Below are positions 50,423 to 58,332 of a stretch of 64,000 nucleotides of DNA, one piece after another. The DNA comes from Micromonospora sp. NBRC 110009 (GTDB lineage: Bacteria; Actinomycetota; Actinomycetes; Mycobacteriales; Micromonosporaceae): NCBI RefSeq assembly GCF_030518795.1, contig NZ_CP130427.1:4402001-4466000 (forward strand), in the 5' to 3' direction. The first letter of the stretch is position 1. Each line of letters starts with the position of its first letter. The notes under the pieces were generated by a model. The model saw nothing but the letters and a program-made list of their open reading frames with translations, did not search any database and was not told the origin of the DNA. The translations under genes were made by a program, and so were the position numbers.

Positions 50423-51454
50423 ATGGCGTACGACGCGTTGGTGCTGGTCTCCTTCGGCGGGCCGGAGCGGCCCGAGGACGTGCTGCCCTTCCTGCAGAAC
50501 GTGACCCGGGGCCGGGGCGTGCCGCCGGAGCGGCTCGCCGAGGTCGCCGAGCACTACCTGCGCTTCGGCGGGGTGTCCCCGATCAACGAGCAGTGCCGCG
50601 AGCTGCTCGCGGCGATCCGCGCGGACTTCGCCGCCAACGGCGTCGACCTGCCGGTCTACTGGGGCAACCGGAACTGGGACCCGATGCTCGCCGACACCGT
50701 GGCGCGGATGCGCGACGACGGGATCCAGCGGGCCCTCGCCTTCGTCACCAGCGCGTACGGCGGCTACTCCTCCTGCCGGCAGTACCAGGAGGACATCGCG
50801 GCGGCCCGGGCGGCGGTCGGCCCGGACGCCCCGCTGATCGAGAAGCTGCGCCAGTTCTGGGACCATCCCGGCTTCGTCGAGCCGCACGTCGACGCGGTGC
50901 GGACGGCGCTGGCGCAGCTCGACCCGGCCAAGCGGGACAGCACCCGGCTGGTGTTCACCGCGCACTCGATCCCGGTCTCCGCCGCCGCCACCGCCGGCCC
51001 GCACGGCGGCCGGTACACCGCGCAGCTCGAGGAGACCGCCCGGCTGGTGCACGCCGCGGCCGCCCCGGACCTCCCGTACGACCTGGTCTGGCAGAGCCGC
51101 TCCGGGCCGCCGCAGGTGCCGTGGCTGGAGCCGGACGTCAACGACCACCTGGCCGCCCTCGCCGAGCAGGGGGTGACCGCCGTGGTGGTCAGCCCGATCG
51201 GTTTCGTCTCCGACCACCTCGAGGTGGTCTGGGACCTGGACACCGAGGCGCTGGAGACGGCCAAGCAGCTCGGGCTGGACTTCGTCCGGGCCGGCACCCC
51301 GGGCACCGACCCGCGCTTCGTGGCGATGGTCCGGGAGCTGGTCCTGGAGCGCACCGCCCCGGACGCCGGGGGACTGCGCCGCCGTCTCGGCTCGCTGCCC
51401 ACCTGGGACACCTGCCCGGCGCTGTGCTGCGTGCCCCCGGCCCGCCGGCCTTGA
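50423..51454 (+). CDS. hemH: ferrochelatase (coproporphyrin type)
   Basis: 343-residue ferrochelatase that inserts Fe2+ into coproporphyrin III in the actinobacterial heme route. N-terminal YDALVLVSFGGPE and FGGVSPINEQC are typical, as is the metal-site His (FTAHSIP). Four Cys near the C-terminus (WDTCPALCCVPP) with an upstream Cys provide the [2Fe-2S] ligands reported for actinobacterial enzymes. Start ATG 50423 or 50414 (three residues longer); the ribosome site is shared. Confidence 0.93.
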   Translation: MAYDALVLVSFGGPERPEDVLPFLQNVTRGRGVPPERLAEVAEHYLRFGGVSPINEQCRELLAAIRADFAANGVDLPVYWGNRNWDPMLADTVARMRDDGIQRALAFVTSAYGGYSSCRQYQEDIAAARAAVGPDAPLIEKLRQFWDHPGFVEPHVDAVRTALAQLDPAKRDSTRLVFTAHSIPVSAAATAGPHGGRYTAQLEETARLVHAAAAPDLPYDLVWQSRSGPPQVPWLEPDVNDHLAALAEQGVTAVVVSPIGFVSDHLEVVWDLDTEALETAKQLGLDFVRAGTPGTDPRFVAMVRELVLERTAPDAGGLRRRLGSLPTWDTCPALCCVPPARRP

Positions 51455-51486
51455 TCATCCGACCTCCGACACCCCTGGGGACGAAC

Positions 51487-52266
51487 ATGCATGACCGCAA
51501 GCCGGTGCAGAGCTGGCTCACCGACATGGACGGCGTGCTGGTGCACGAGGGCCAGCCGGTGCCCGGCGCGCCCGAGTTCATCAAGAAGCTGCGGGCCTCC
51601 GGCAAGCCGTTCCTGGTGCTGACCAACAACTCCATCTACACCCCGCGCGACCTCCAGGCCCGGCTCGCCCGGATGGGGCTGGACGTGCCGGAGGAGTCGA
51701 TCTGGTCGTCCGCCCTGGCCACCGCCAAGTTCCTCGACGACCAGCGCCCGGGCGGCACCGCGTACGTGATCGGCGAGGCCGGGCTGACCACGGCGCTGCA
51801 CGCGGTGGGCTACGTGCTCAGCGACTTCGCCCCCGACTACGTGGTGCTGGGGGAGACCCGCACCTACAGCTTCGAGGCGATCACCAAGGCGATCCGGCTG
51901 ATCAACGATGGCGCCCGGTTCATCTGCACCAACCCGGACGCGACCGGCCCGTCGGTGGAGGGCGCGCTGCCGGCCGCCGGCTCGGTGGCCGCGATGATCT
52001 CCAAGGCGACCGGGGTGGAGCCGTACTTCGTCGGCAAGCCCAACCCGATGATGATGCGCTCGGCGCTGAACACCATCGACGCGCACTCGGAGTCCACCGC
52101 GATGATCGGCGACCGGATGGACACCGACATCCTCTGCGGCCTGGAGGCGGGGCTGGAGACCATCCTGGTGCTCACCGGGATCAGCAGCCGGACCGAGGCC
52201 GAGCGCTACCCGTACCGGCCGTCCCGGATCGTCGACTCGGTGGCCGACCTGATCGACGACGTCTGA
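51487..52266 (+). CDS. HAD-IIA-family phosphatase (NagD-like)
   Basis: 259-residue haloacid dehalogenase-type phosphatase. Nucleophile Asp13 and acid Asp15 in LTDMDGVLVHEG; motif II LVLTNNS; Lys in VGKPNPMMM; motif IV GDRMDTDILCG. The cap follows the motif II region, as in type IIA. Substrates in this family are small phosphate esters (p-nitrophenyl phosphate, UMP, glycerol-3-phosphate). ATG 51487 follows GGGGACGAAC; the frame upstream overlaps hemH and is not used. 32 bp after hemH, possibly one operon. Confidence 0.9.
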   Translation: MHDRKPVQSWLTDMDGVLVHEGQPVPGAPEFIKKLRASGKPFLVLTNNSIYTPRDLQARLARMGLDVPEESIWSSALATAKFLDDQRPGGTAYVIGEAGLTTALHAVGYVLSDFAPDYVVLGETRTYSFEAITKAIRLINDGARFICTNPDATGPSVEGALPAAGSVAAMISKATGVEPYFVGKPNPMMMRSALNTIDAHSESTAMIGDRMDTDILCGLEAGLETILVLTGISSRTEAERYPYRPSRIVDSVADLIDDV

Positions 52267-52278
52267 GCCCGGCGGCGC

Positions 52279-53073
52279 TCAGGGCCGCAACGGGGCGTTG
52301 CAGGCGGCCACCAGGGCCTGCCGGCAGGCGGTGGTCAACGGCCGCAGCGCCGCGTCCCGCTGCTGCGCCTCGTAGGTGTTCACCGCCCCGCCCGGGGCGC
52401 TCTCCCCGGCCAGGGCGAGCACCCGGTCCAGCACGGCCGCCCGGGCGAAGAGCCGGCGGGCCCGCGGATCGAAGCCGGGTGGCAGGTCGGTGGCGCCGTC
52501 GGGGCGGCGCAGCGCGGCCAGGGCGCCGGCCAGCTCGGGCCGCCACTGGGCGACGTCGAGCCGGGTGAGCGCGGCGGTCGTCTCGGCGAGCGCGGCCGCC
52601 AGCTCCGCCTCCGCCTCGGCCGCGCCGGGCACGGCCAGGGACGCCTTCGGCGCGTCGGCCGGCAGCGGGTAGACACGCCAGAGCACGGTCTCCCAGGTCA
52701 TCCCCGAGCCCGAGGTGTGGGTGCGGACCTCCGGGACCAGGCCGAGCCCGCTGGCCACCACGGCCTCGCCGGCGAGCAGCGCCGCGCCGGCGAAGTCACC
52801 CGGGCCGGGCAGGCCGCGCGGGTCGCCGGGGGCGGGCAGCACCAGCCGGATCTCGTCCGGGGAGAGCTTGGCCAGGCTGGGCAGCGCCTCCCGCAGGGAG
52901 ACGTCGGTCCAGGTGCCGGGGGCGTCCGCGACCAGGTGCTCCTCGTCGCCGGCGATCTCGTCGGCGACCTCGTCGAAGGGCACCAGGCCGGCGCGCCAGG
53001 CGCGTACCCAGGCAACGAACCGGCTCGACCGGCGCGGAGCCAGTGTGGCCGCGCCCGTGGCGGGGGAGGACAT
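52279..53073 (-). CDS. conserved protein, function unknown
   Basis: 264 residues, mainly helical, Ala-rich. N-terminal half reads FVAWVRAWRAGLVPFDEVADEIAGDEEHLV with acidic patches; the C-terminal half is Ala/Arg-rich. No membrane helix or signal peptide. ATG 53073 is the best-placed start; the frame goes to 53142. Convergent with the HAD phosphatase gene (12-bp gap). I do not recognise the family, but the codon and amino-acid pattern is that of a genuine actinobacterial gene. Confidence 0.7.
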   Translation of the reverse strand: MSSPATGAATLAPRRSSRFVAWVRAWRAGLVPFDEVADEIAGDEEHLVADAPGTWTDVSLREALPSLAKLSPDEIRLVLPAPGDPRGLPGPGDFAGAALLAGEAVVASGLGLVPEVRTHTSGSGMTWETVLWRVYPLPADAPKASLAVPGAAEAEAELAAALAETTAALTRLDVAQWRPELAGALAALRRPDGATDLPPGFDPRARRLFARAAVLDRVLALAGESAPGGAVNTYEAQQRDAALRPLTTACRQALVAACNAPLRP

Positions 53074-53234
53074 GCCGAAAGGGTACGTGCTCGCCGCCGC
53101 CCCTGTCTCGGCTGCCGCTCCGGCCGGGTGACCTGCCCCCAACTACCCCCTTCGCCCCTTTCTGTGCCGCCGGCGGGCTCGCCGGTCGGCGCGTCGGCGG
53201 GCGACGCGCCGGTCCGGTGATTAGCGTGATCGAC

Positions 53235-54047
53235 ATGGCGGGGCGATACGACGGGGACGTGCTGGCGGCGAACTGGCGGCGACGGAAGGTCACCCCCGAG
53301 GTGGACGCCGAACCCGACCTGGTGGTCGAGGACGCCGAATCGGGGTTCTGCGGCGCGGTCGTCGGCTTCGACTCCGGCGCGGTGGTGCTGGAGGACCGGC
53401 ACGGCCGGCGACGCAACTTCCCGCTGCTGCCCGCCGCGTTCCTGCTCGACGGTCAGCCGGTCACCCTGCGCCGCCCGGCGCGCGCCCCGGTGCCGGCCGC
53501 CCGCCGGCGGACCGCCTCCGGCTCGATCGCGGTCGACAACGTCCGGGCGCAGGTGGCCAAGGCCAGCCGGATCTGGGTGGAGGGCGTGCACGACGCCGCG
53601 CTGGTCGAGCGGATCTGGGGCGACGACCTGCGGATCGAGGGCGTGGTGGTGGAACCCCTGGACGGCATCGACGCCCTCGCCGCCGAGGTGCGCGCGTTCG
53701 AACCCGGCCCGGGTCGCCGGCTGGGCGTGCTCGTCGACCACCTGGTGCCCGGCTCCAAGGAGAGCCGAATCGTGGCGCAGGTCAACTCGCCGCACGTGCT
53801 GGTCACCGGGCACCCGTACGTCGACGTGTGGCAGGCGGTGAAGCCTCGGGCGCTGGGCATTTCGGCGTGGCCGGTGGTGCCGCCGGGGCGGCCCTGGAAG
53901 GAGGGGGTCTGCGAGGCGCTCGGGGTGGCCGAGCCGGCGGAGATGTGGCGGCACATCCTGTCGCGGGTGGACAGTTTCGCTGACGTGGAGACGCCGTTGA
54001 TCAACGCGATGGAGCGGTTGATCGACTTCGTCACCGAGCCTGGGTAG
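53235..54047 (+). CDS. DUF3097 family protein
   Basis: 270 residues. Conserved segments: YDGDVLAANWRRRKVTPEVD at the start, IWVEGVHDAALVERIWGDDL and LGVLVDHLVPGSKES in the middle, and ALGISAWPVVPPGRPWKEG near the end. The Asp-bearing VDHLVPGSKES is reminiscent of Toprim folds. DUF3097 proteins are almost limited to actinobacteria and have no demonstrated role. In-frame GTG 53217 and 53226 are alternatives to ATG 53235. Confidence 0.83.
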   Translation: MAGRYDGDVLAANWRRRKVTPEVDAEPDLVVEDAESGFCGAVVGFDSGAVVLEDRHGRRRNFPLLPAAFLLDGQPVTLRRPARAPVPAARRRTASGSIAVDNVRAQVAKASRIWVEGVHDAALVERIWGDDLRIEGVVVEPLDGIDALAAEVRAFEPGPGRRLGVLVDHLVPGSKESRIVAQVNSPHVLVTGHPYVDVWQAVKPRALGISAWPVVPPGRPWKEGVCEALGVAEPAEMWRHILSRVDSFADVETPLINAMERLIDFVTEPG

Positions 54048-54120
54048 TGGTTGCGCTTGGCGGCTGCGCGGTCGGTTCCGGCAGTCGAGGGGAGGGGGAC
54101 CTCGGGGGTGCTACGGAGTT

Positions 54121-54161
54121 GATGACGTGAACGGATCGAGGGGTGATTCGTTCACGTCATC
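54121..54161. terminator. bidirectional hairpin with CACGTC palindromic arms
   Basis: 17-bp arms with one wobble pair (54121-54137 with 54145-54161), loop GAGGGGT, between converging genes. AT-richer than most terminators in this window. Confidence 0.75.
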
Positions 54162-54182
54162 AGGTTCGCAGCCTCTCTGGGG

Positions 54183-55496
54183 TCAGGGTTCCTGGTCGGG
54201 CGTGCGGGTGAAGACGAAGGTGGCGATGTCGAGGGCTACCGGGTGGCCGTCCGCGTCGCGGAGGACGGTGAGGAGTTCGCCGTCCTGGGGGCCGGAGCGG
54301 CCGCGCCAGCGGTCCGGGCCCTCCGGGGTGAACCGGAGCAGCGGCCGGCCCACCGGGCCGCCCACCAGGTCGCCGGCGGGGTCCACGCGGAACTCGTACT
54401 CGTTGCCCATCCACCACCAGCGGCCGGTCAGCTCGGCCAGGTCGGCGGGCGGCGACTGGGCCGGGCGCCACGGGACGGGCGCGGCCGGCTCGGCGTCCAG
54501 CACCAGGGTGAGCACCTCGCGGGCCAGGCCGACGACGTGGTGGCCGGCGCGCAACCCGTAGGAGTTGGCGAAGTCCACCACGGCGGTGCGGCTCGGCCGG
54601 TGCACCGCGAGACCGGCGACGTACCCGGGCATCGAACCGCCGTGGCCCAGGTAGACCCGCTCGCCGACCCGGTAGAGCTCCACGCCCAGGCCGTGCCCGC
54701 CGGTCCAGGAGTCCAGGTCGCTGATCACCACCGGCGCGCACATCTCGGTGAGGGTGGCCGGGGCGAGCACGTCCGGGGCCGGGTCGGCCAGGAACGCCGC
54801 CCAACGGCTCAGGTCCGCCACGGTCGACCAGAGCTGGCCGGCCGGCGCCATCGCCCCGGTGTCGGTACGCGGCTCCTCGCGCAGCGTCTCGTGCCAGGGG
54901 TGCACGACGTAGCCCCGGGCGTACGGCTCGGCCGGGTGGTAGGTGGTCCGGTGCATGCCGAGCGGTTCGAGGAGCCGCTCGCGGAGCAGCTCGGCCCAGG
55001 GTGTCCCGGTGACCCGCTCCAGCACCCCGCCGAGCAGCCCGTACGCCAGGTTGGAGTAGTGGTAGACCAGGTGCGGCGGGTGGGCGATCTTCTCCGGCGC
55101 CAGCCCGGCCAGCAGGGTGGCCAGGTCGGCGCCCTCGGTCCGCTCCCACCACTGCCCGTCCGGCTCGCGCTGCAGGCCGCTGGCGTGCCCGAGCAGCTGC
55201 CGCAGGGTGAGCGCGCCGACCGGGGTGCCGGGCAGGTGCTTGTCCAGCGGGTCGTCGAGGGACAGCCGGTCGGCGTCGCGCTGCTGCAGCACCAGCACGG
55301 CGGTCATGGTCTTGCTGATCGAGCCGATCCGGTACTGCAGGTCCGCGTCGGGGGTCGGGTGGTCGCCGGCGACCGAGAGGTGGGCCAGGTCGCCGTCCCG
55401 GACCACGCCGAGGGCGAGCGAGGGCGCGCGTCCCTCCGCCTGGGCCCGCCTGACCAGCGCGTCGATCCGTCGGGCGGTCTCGGGCAGCAGGGCCAT
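54183..55496 (-). CDS. serine hydrolase of the class C beta-lactamase / DD-peptidase fold
   Basis: 437-residue cytoplasmic serine beta-lactamase-fold protein. Nucleophile Ser59 and Lys62 in GSISKTM, the Tyr-x-Asn in YHYSNLAYG near residue 149, and HGG in LGHGGSMPGY near residue 280 as the KTG equivalent. No signal peptide. A C-terminal ~100-residue beta domain (LTGRWWWMGNEYEFRV) is often attached to such hydrolases. Esterase, amidase or D-peptidase activity cannot be separated by sequence. ATG 55496 has GGAGGACG upstream. Confidence 0.86.
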   Translation of the reverse strand: MALLPETARRIDALVRRAQAEGRAPSLALGVVRDGDLAHLSVAGDHPTPDADLQYRIGSISKTMTAVLVLQQRDADRLSLDDPLDKHLPGTPVGALTLRQLLGHASGLQREPDGQWWERTEGADLATLLAGLAPEKIAHPPHLVYHYSNLAYGLLGGVLERVTGTPWAELLRERLLEPLGMHRTTYHPAEPYARGYVVHPWHETLREEPRTDTGAMAPAGQLWSTVADLSRWAAFLADPAPDVLAPATLTEMCAPVVISDLDSWTGGHGLGVELYRVGERVYLGHGGSMPGYVAGLAVHRPSRTAVVDFANSYGLRAGHHVVGLAREVLTLVLDAEPAAPVPWRPAQSPPADLAELTGRWWWMGNEYEFRVDPAGDLVGGPVGRPLLRFTPEGPDRWRGRSGPQDGELLTVLRDADGHPVALDIATFVFTRTPDQEP

Positions 55497-55588
55497 GGTC
55501 GTCCTCCTCGGTGCTGGTCGGCGCGGTGCCGAGCTTAGGTGATCATTTCGGGTCGTTGCCGCGAGCGTCGGCGTGTCACGATCGAAGG

Positions 55589-56062
55589 GTGGACGCCGTG
55601 TTCTGGATCGTGCTGGGTGTGGTGCTGGCGGTCGCCGAGATCTTCACGACGACGCTGTTCTTGATCATGTTCGCGGCCGGGGCGTTCGCCGCCGCCGGAG
55701 CCGCCGCGCTCGGTGCCGACGTCGCGGTCCAGGCCCTGGTCTTCGCAGCGGTCTCCGCGCTCTGCGTGGCGGTGGTCCGGCCGGTCATCCGGCGGCACGC
55801 CCGCCCGGCGCTGGAGAGCGGCGAGCAGCCGTTCGGCGTGGAGGCGCTGGAGGGCGCCACGGCTCTCGTGCTGGAGCCGGTGGACGCCGAGCGGGGCCTG
55901 GTCAAGATCGATGGCGAGATGTGGAGCGCCCGGTCGTTCGACGCGACCCGGAGCTACGCCGCCGGTGAGCGGGTGCAGGTGATAAAGGTCCGGGGCGCCA
56001 TCGCCCTGGTCTGGCAGGACGAGATTTCCAGCCCGGGCGGACTGCCCGAAGCGAAAAGGTGA
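55589..56062 (+). CDS. NfeD-like membrane protein
   Basis: 157 residues: two or three N-terminal TM helices (VFWIVLGVVLAVAEIFTTTLFLIMFAAG) and a C-terminal OB-fold (ATALVLEPVDAERGLVKIDGEMWSAR), the NfeD architecture. NfeD proteins work with SPFH partners in membrane microdomains, and such a partner follows with overlapping stop/start. GTG 55589 has CGAAGGG upstream. Confidence 0.87.
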   Translation: MDAVFWIVLGVVLAVAEIFTTTLFLIMFAAGAFAAAGAAALGADVAVQALVFAAVSALCVAVVRPVIRRHARPALESGEQPFGVEALEGATALVLEPVDAERGLVKIDGEMWSARSFDATRSYAAGERVQVIKVRGAIALVWQDEISSPGGLPEAKR

Positions 56063-56067
56063 GCGGT

Positions 56068-57174
56068 ATGGAGATTGCAGCGATCCTGTTGATCGCCATC
56101 GCGGTGATCGTCGTGGTGACGCTGGTCAAGGCGGTGCGGATCGTCCCGCAGCAGCGGCAGGACGTGGTGGAACGGCTGGGCAAGTACAAGCGCACGTTGA
56201 GCCCGGGGCTCAACCTGCTGGTGCCGTACATCGACGCGGTGCGCACCAAGGTCGACATGCGGGAGCAGGTGGTCAGCTTCCCGCCGCAGCCGGTGATCAC
56301 CTCGGACAACCTCGTCGTCTCGATCGACACGGTGCTCTACTTCAAGGTGGTCGACTCGGTCCGGGCCACCTACGAGATCTCCAACTTCCTCCAGGCCATC
56401 GAGCAGCTCACCGTCACCACGCTGCGCAACGTGATCGGCTCGCTGGACCTGGAGCGGGCCCTGACCAGCCGCGAGGAGATCAACCGGCACCTCTCCGGGG
56501 TGCTGGACGAGACCACCGGCCGGTGGGGCATCAAGGTCACCCGGGTCGAGATCAAGGCGATCGAGCCGCCGCCGAGCATCCGCGACTCGATGGAGAAGCA
56601 GATGCGCGCCGAGCGGGACCGCCGCGCCGCGATCCTCAACGCCGAGGGCCTCAAGCAGTCGCAGATCCTCACCGCCGAGGGTGAGAAGCAGGCCGCGGTG
56701 CTGCGCGCCGACGGTGACCGGCAGGCCCGGATCCTGCAGGCGGAGGGCCAGGCCAAGGCGATCCGTACCGTCTTCGACGCGATCCACCAGGCCAACCCGA
56801 GCCAGAAGGTGCTCGCCTACCAGTACCTCCAGGCGCTGCCGCAGATCGCGAACGGCTCGGCCAACAAGGTCTGGATCGTCCCGGCCGAGCTGACCAAGGC
56901 TCTGGAGGGGATGGGCGGCGCGCTGGGCGGGCTGGCCGGCATGGTCGGCGACGCGCCGTCGCCGGAGGCCAGCCGGGGCGCCGGCGAGGTGGAGCGGGAG
57001 GCCGCCGAGGCCGCGCAGGCCGCCGCCACCGCCGCGCAGGAGATCCACGACGAGGTACGCGTCGCCGAGGCGCAGGCCACCGGCGGCAACGGTCCGCAGG
57101 GGCTGCCGGCCCCCGAGCCGGTCTCCCCGGAGAGCCTGCTCAACGACCCCGCGGACCACCGCGAACGGGGCTGA
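56068..57174 (+). CDS. SPFH/band 7 (stomatin-like) protein
   Basis: 368-residue band 7 protein: one N-terminal TM helix (IAAILLIAIAVIVVVTLV), then the SPFH domain (RIVPQQRQDVVERLGKY; RTKVDMREQVVSFPPQPVIT) and a coiled coil rich in Ala/Glu. The tail is Ala/Glu/Pro-rich. Expected to oligomerise at the membrane with NfeD. ATG 56068 has AGGTGA five bases upstream; GTG 56059 in the same frame overlaps the nfeD stop and adds three residues. Confidence 0.92.
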   Translation: MEIAAILLIAIAVIVVVTLVKAVRIVPQQRQDVVERLGKYKRTLSPGLNLLVPYIDAVRTKVDMREQVVSFPPQPVITSDNLVVSIDTVLYFKVVDSVRATYEISNFLQAIEQLTVTTLRNVIGSLDLERALTSREEINRHLSGVLDETTGRWGIKVTRVEIKAIEPPPSIRDSMEKQMRAERDRRAAILNAEGLKQSQILTAEGEKQAAVLRADGDRQARILQAEGQAKAIRTVFDAIHQANPSQKVLAYQYLQALPQIANGSANKVWIVPAELTKALEGMGGALGGLAGMVGDAPSPEASRGAGEVEREAAEAAQAAATAAQEIHDEVRVAEAQATGGNGPQGLPAPEPVSPESLLNDPADHRERG

Positions 57175-57323
57175 GCCCGCCGCCGTCCGACCCGGACGGC
57201 AAATGCGAGAAAGCCTCATGCGGCGCCCCGGTGCCTGCCACGATCGGTCTCAGGACGGGTGGTGAGCAGGGACCGGGGCGCCGCGTGCGTCCCGCGCCGC
57301 TCGTGGGCGGAGCGAGGTGAGGC

Positions 57324-58163
57324 ATGAAGGATCGGGCGAACCGGCTGTTCTCCAAGGAACTGTTCTCCAAGGAACTGTTCTCCGCGGAATCGGTCCCCGG
57401 GGCGCACGACCCCGCCGGGCCGCTCGGCACCCGGCGTACCGGGGGCGGGTTCGGGGTGTTGCCGTTCGTCTCCGAGCCGGGACCGGGCGCCCCGGCCACC
57501 GACGCCAGCTGGGCCTGGTCGGTACGCCGGTTCGCCCGCGCGGCGGTCTGGCTGCTGCCCGCGTACGCGATCCTCTACGGCCTGGTGGCGATGGCCAGCG
57601 ACGGTGGGGTGGGCAACGATCCCTACCCGGCCGACGGGCAGCCGCTCTACCTGGTGAGCTGGGTGGCGGCGGTCTGGCTCGGGCTGCTCGCGCTGCTGGC
57701 GCTCACCGGCCTGCTCGCCGCCACCCGGTGCCGACGGGTGGCCCTCGTCGGGCTGCTGGCCAGCATCAGCGGGATGGTGCTGATGCTGCCGTTCGCCGGG
57801 CTGGCCGAGCAGACGCCGGTCTTCGGCCTCGCCGCGCGGAGCATCGTCCTGTTCGGGGCCTTCTGGTACAGCCTGGGGTGGCTGCTCACCGGCTGGTCGG
57901 TCGCCCGGTCCGGGATGTTCTCCTACGGGGACGGGATCATGCTCATGATCGCGGCTCCGCTGCTCGGCCTGGGCGGCGCGCTCATCGGCTCGCTGCAGAC
58001 CTTCGGCGCGATCTTCGTGCTGATCTCCGGCATCGGCATCGGCTACCGCTCCGGCCGGCTGGTCCCCGCCGTCATCGCCCGCGACGCCATCGCCGCCAGC
58101 GTCGCGGCCGCCCCCGCCCCACCCACCACTCCCAGCAACCCCAACGGCCCCCTCCCCAGCTGA
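57324..58163 (+). CDS. membrane protein, function unknown
   Basis: 279 residues with about five TM helices (e.g. LLPAYAILYGLVAMA, WVAAVWLGLLALLALTGLLA, AIFVLISGIGIGYRSG) and a Pro/Ser-rich tail. The N-terminus has a repeated LFSKE LFSKE LFSAE produced by three 15-bp units at 57345-57389. No family recognised. ATG 57324 follows GAGGTGAGGC. A perfect 13-bp inverted repeat (57220-57232 with 57272-57284) lies upstream. Confidence 0.72.
   Translation: MKDRANRLFSKELFSKELFSAESVPGAHDPAGPLGTRRTGGGFGVLPFVSEPGPGAPATDASWAWSVRRFARAAVWLLPAYAILYGLVAMASDGGVGNDPYPADGQPLYLVSWVAAVWLGLLALLALTGLLAATRCRRVALVGLLASISGMVLMLPFAGLAEQTPVFGLAARSIVLFGAFWYSLGWLLTGWSVARSGMFSYGDGIMLMIAAPLLGLGGALIGSLQTFGAIFVLISGIGIGYRSGRLVPAVIARDAIAASVAAAPAPPTTPSNPNGPLPS
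57345..57389 (+). repeat. 3x15-bp in-frame tandem repeat
   Basis: Two exact copies of CTGTTCTCCAAGGAA (57345-57359, 57360-57374) and a third with two changes (CTGTTCTCCGCGGAA, 57375-57389). It codes the repeated LFS(K/A)E near the N-terminus. Copy number could vary by slippage. Confidence 0.75.
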
Positions 58164-58180
58164 CCCCACCCCGTCCTCTC

Positions 58181-58236
58181 GATCATGAAGTTGGCGGCAC
58201 CCCAGGGAGATCCACATCGCCGTCAACCTCATGATC
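58181..58236. other. imperfect hairpin between membrane protein and PBP genes
   Basis: GATCATGAAGTTG (58181-58193) can pair with CAACCTCATGATC (58224-58236) plus flanking bases; about 14 of 17 positions match. A terminator for the upstream gene is likely. Confidence 0.5.
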
Positions 58237-58332
58237 ACGGCGCCTCCCGGAAGCTGAGAGGTCGCCGTGAGGTAACTGACAGTTGCCTGGCGGGGTGGCC
58301 GGTTGGCGGCATTCGCGGCAATCCTGGAGTCC

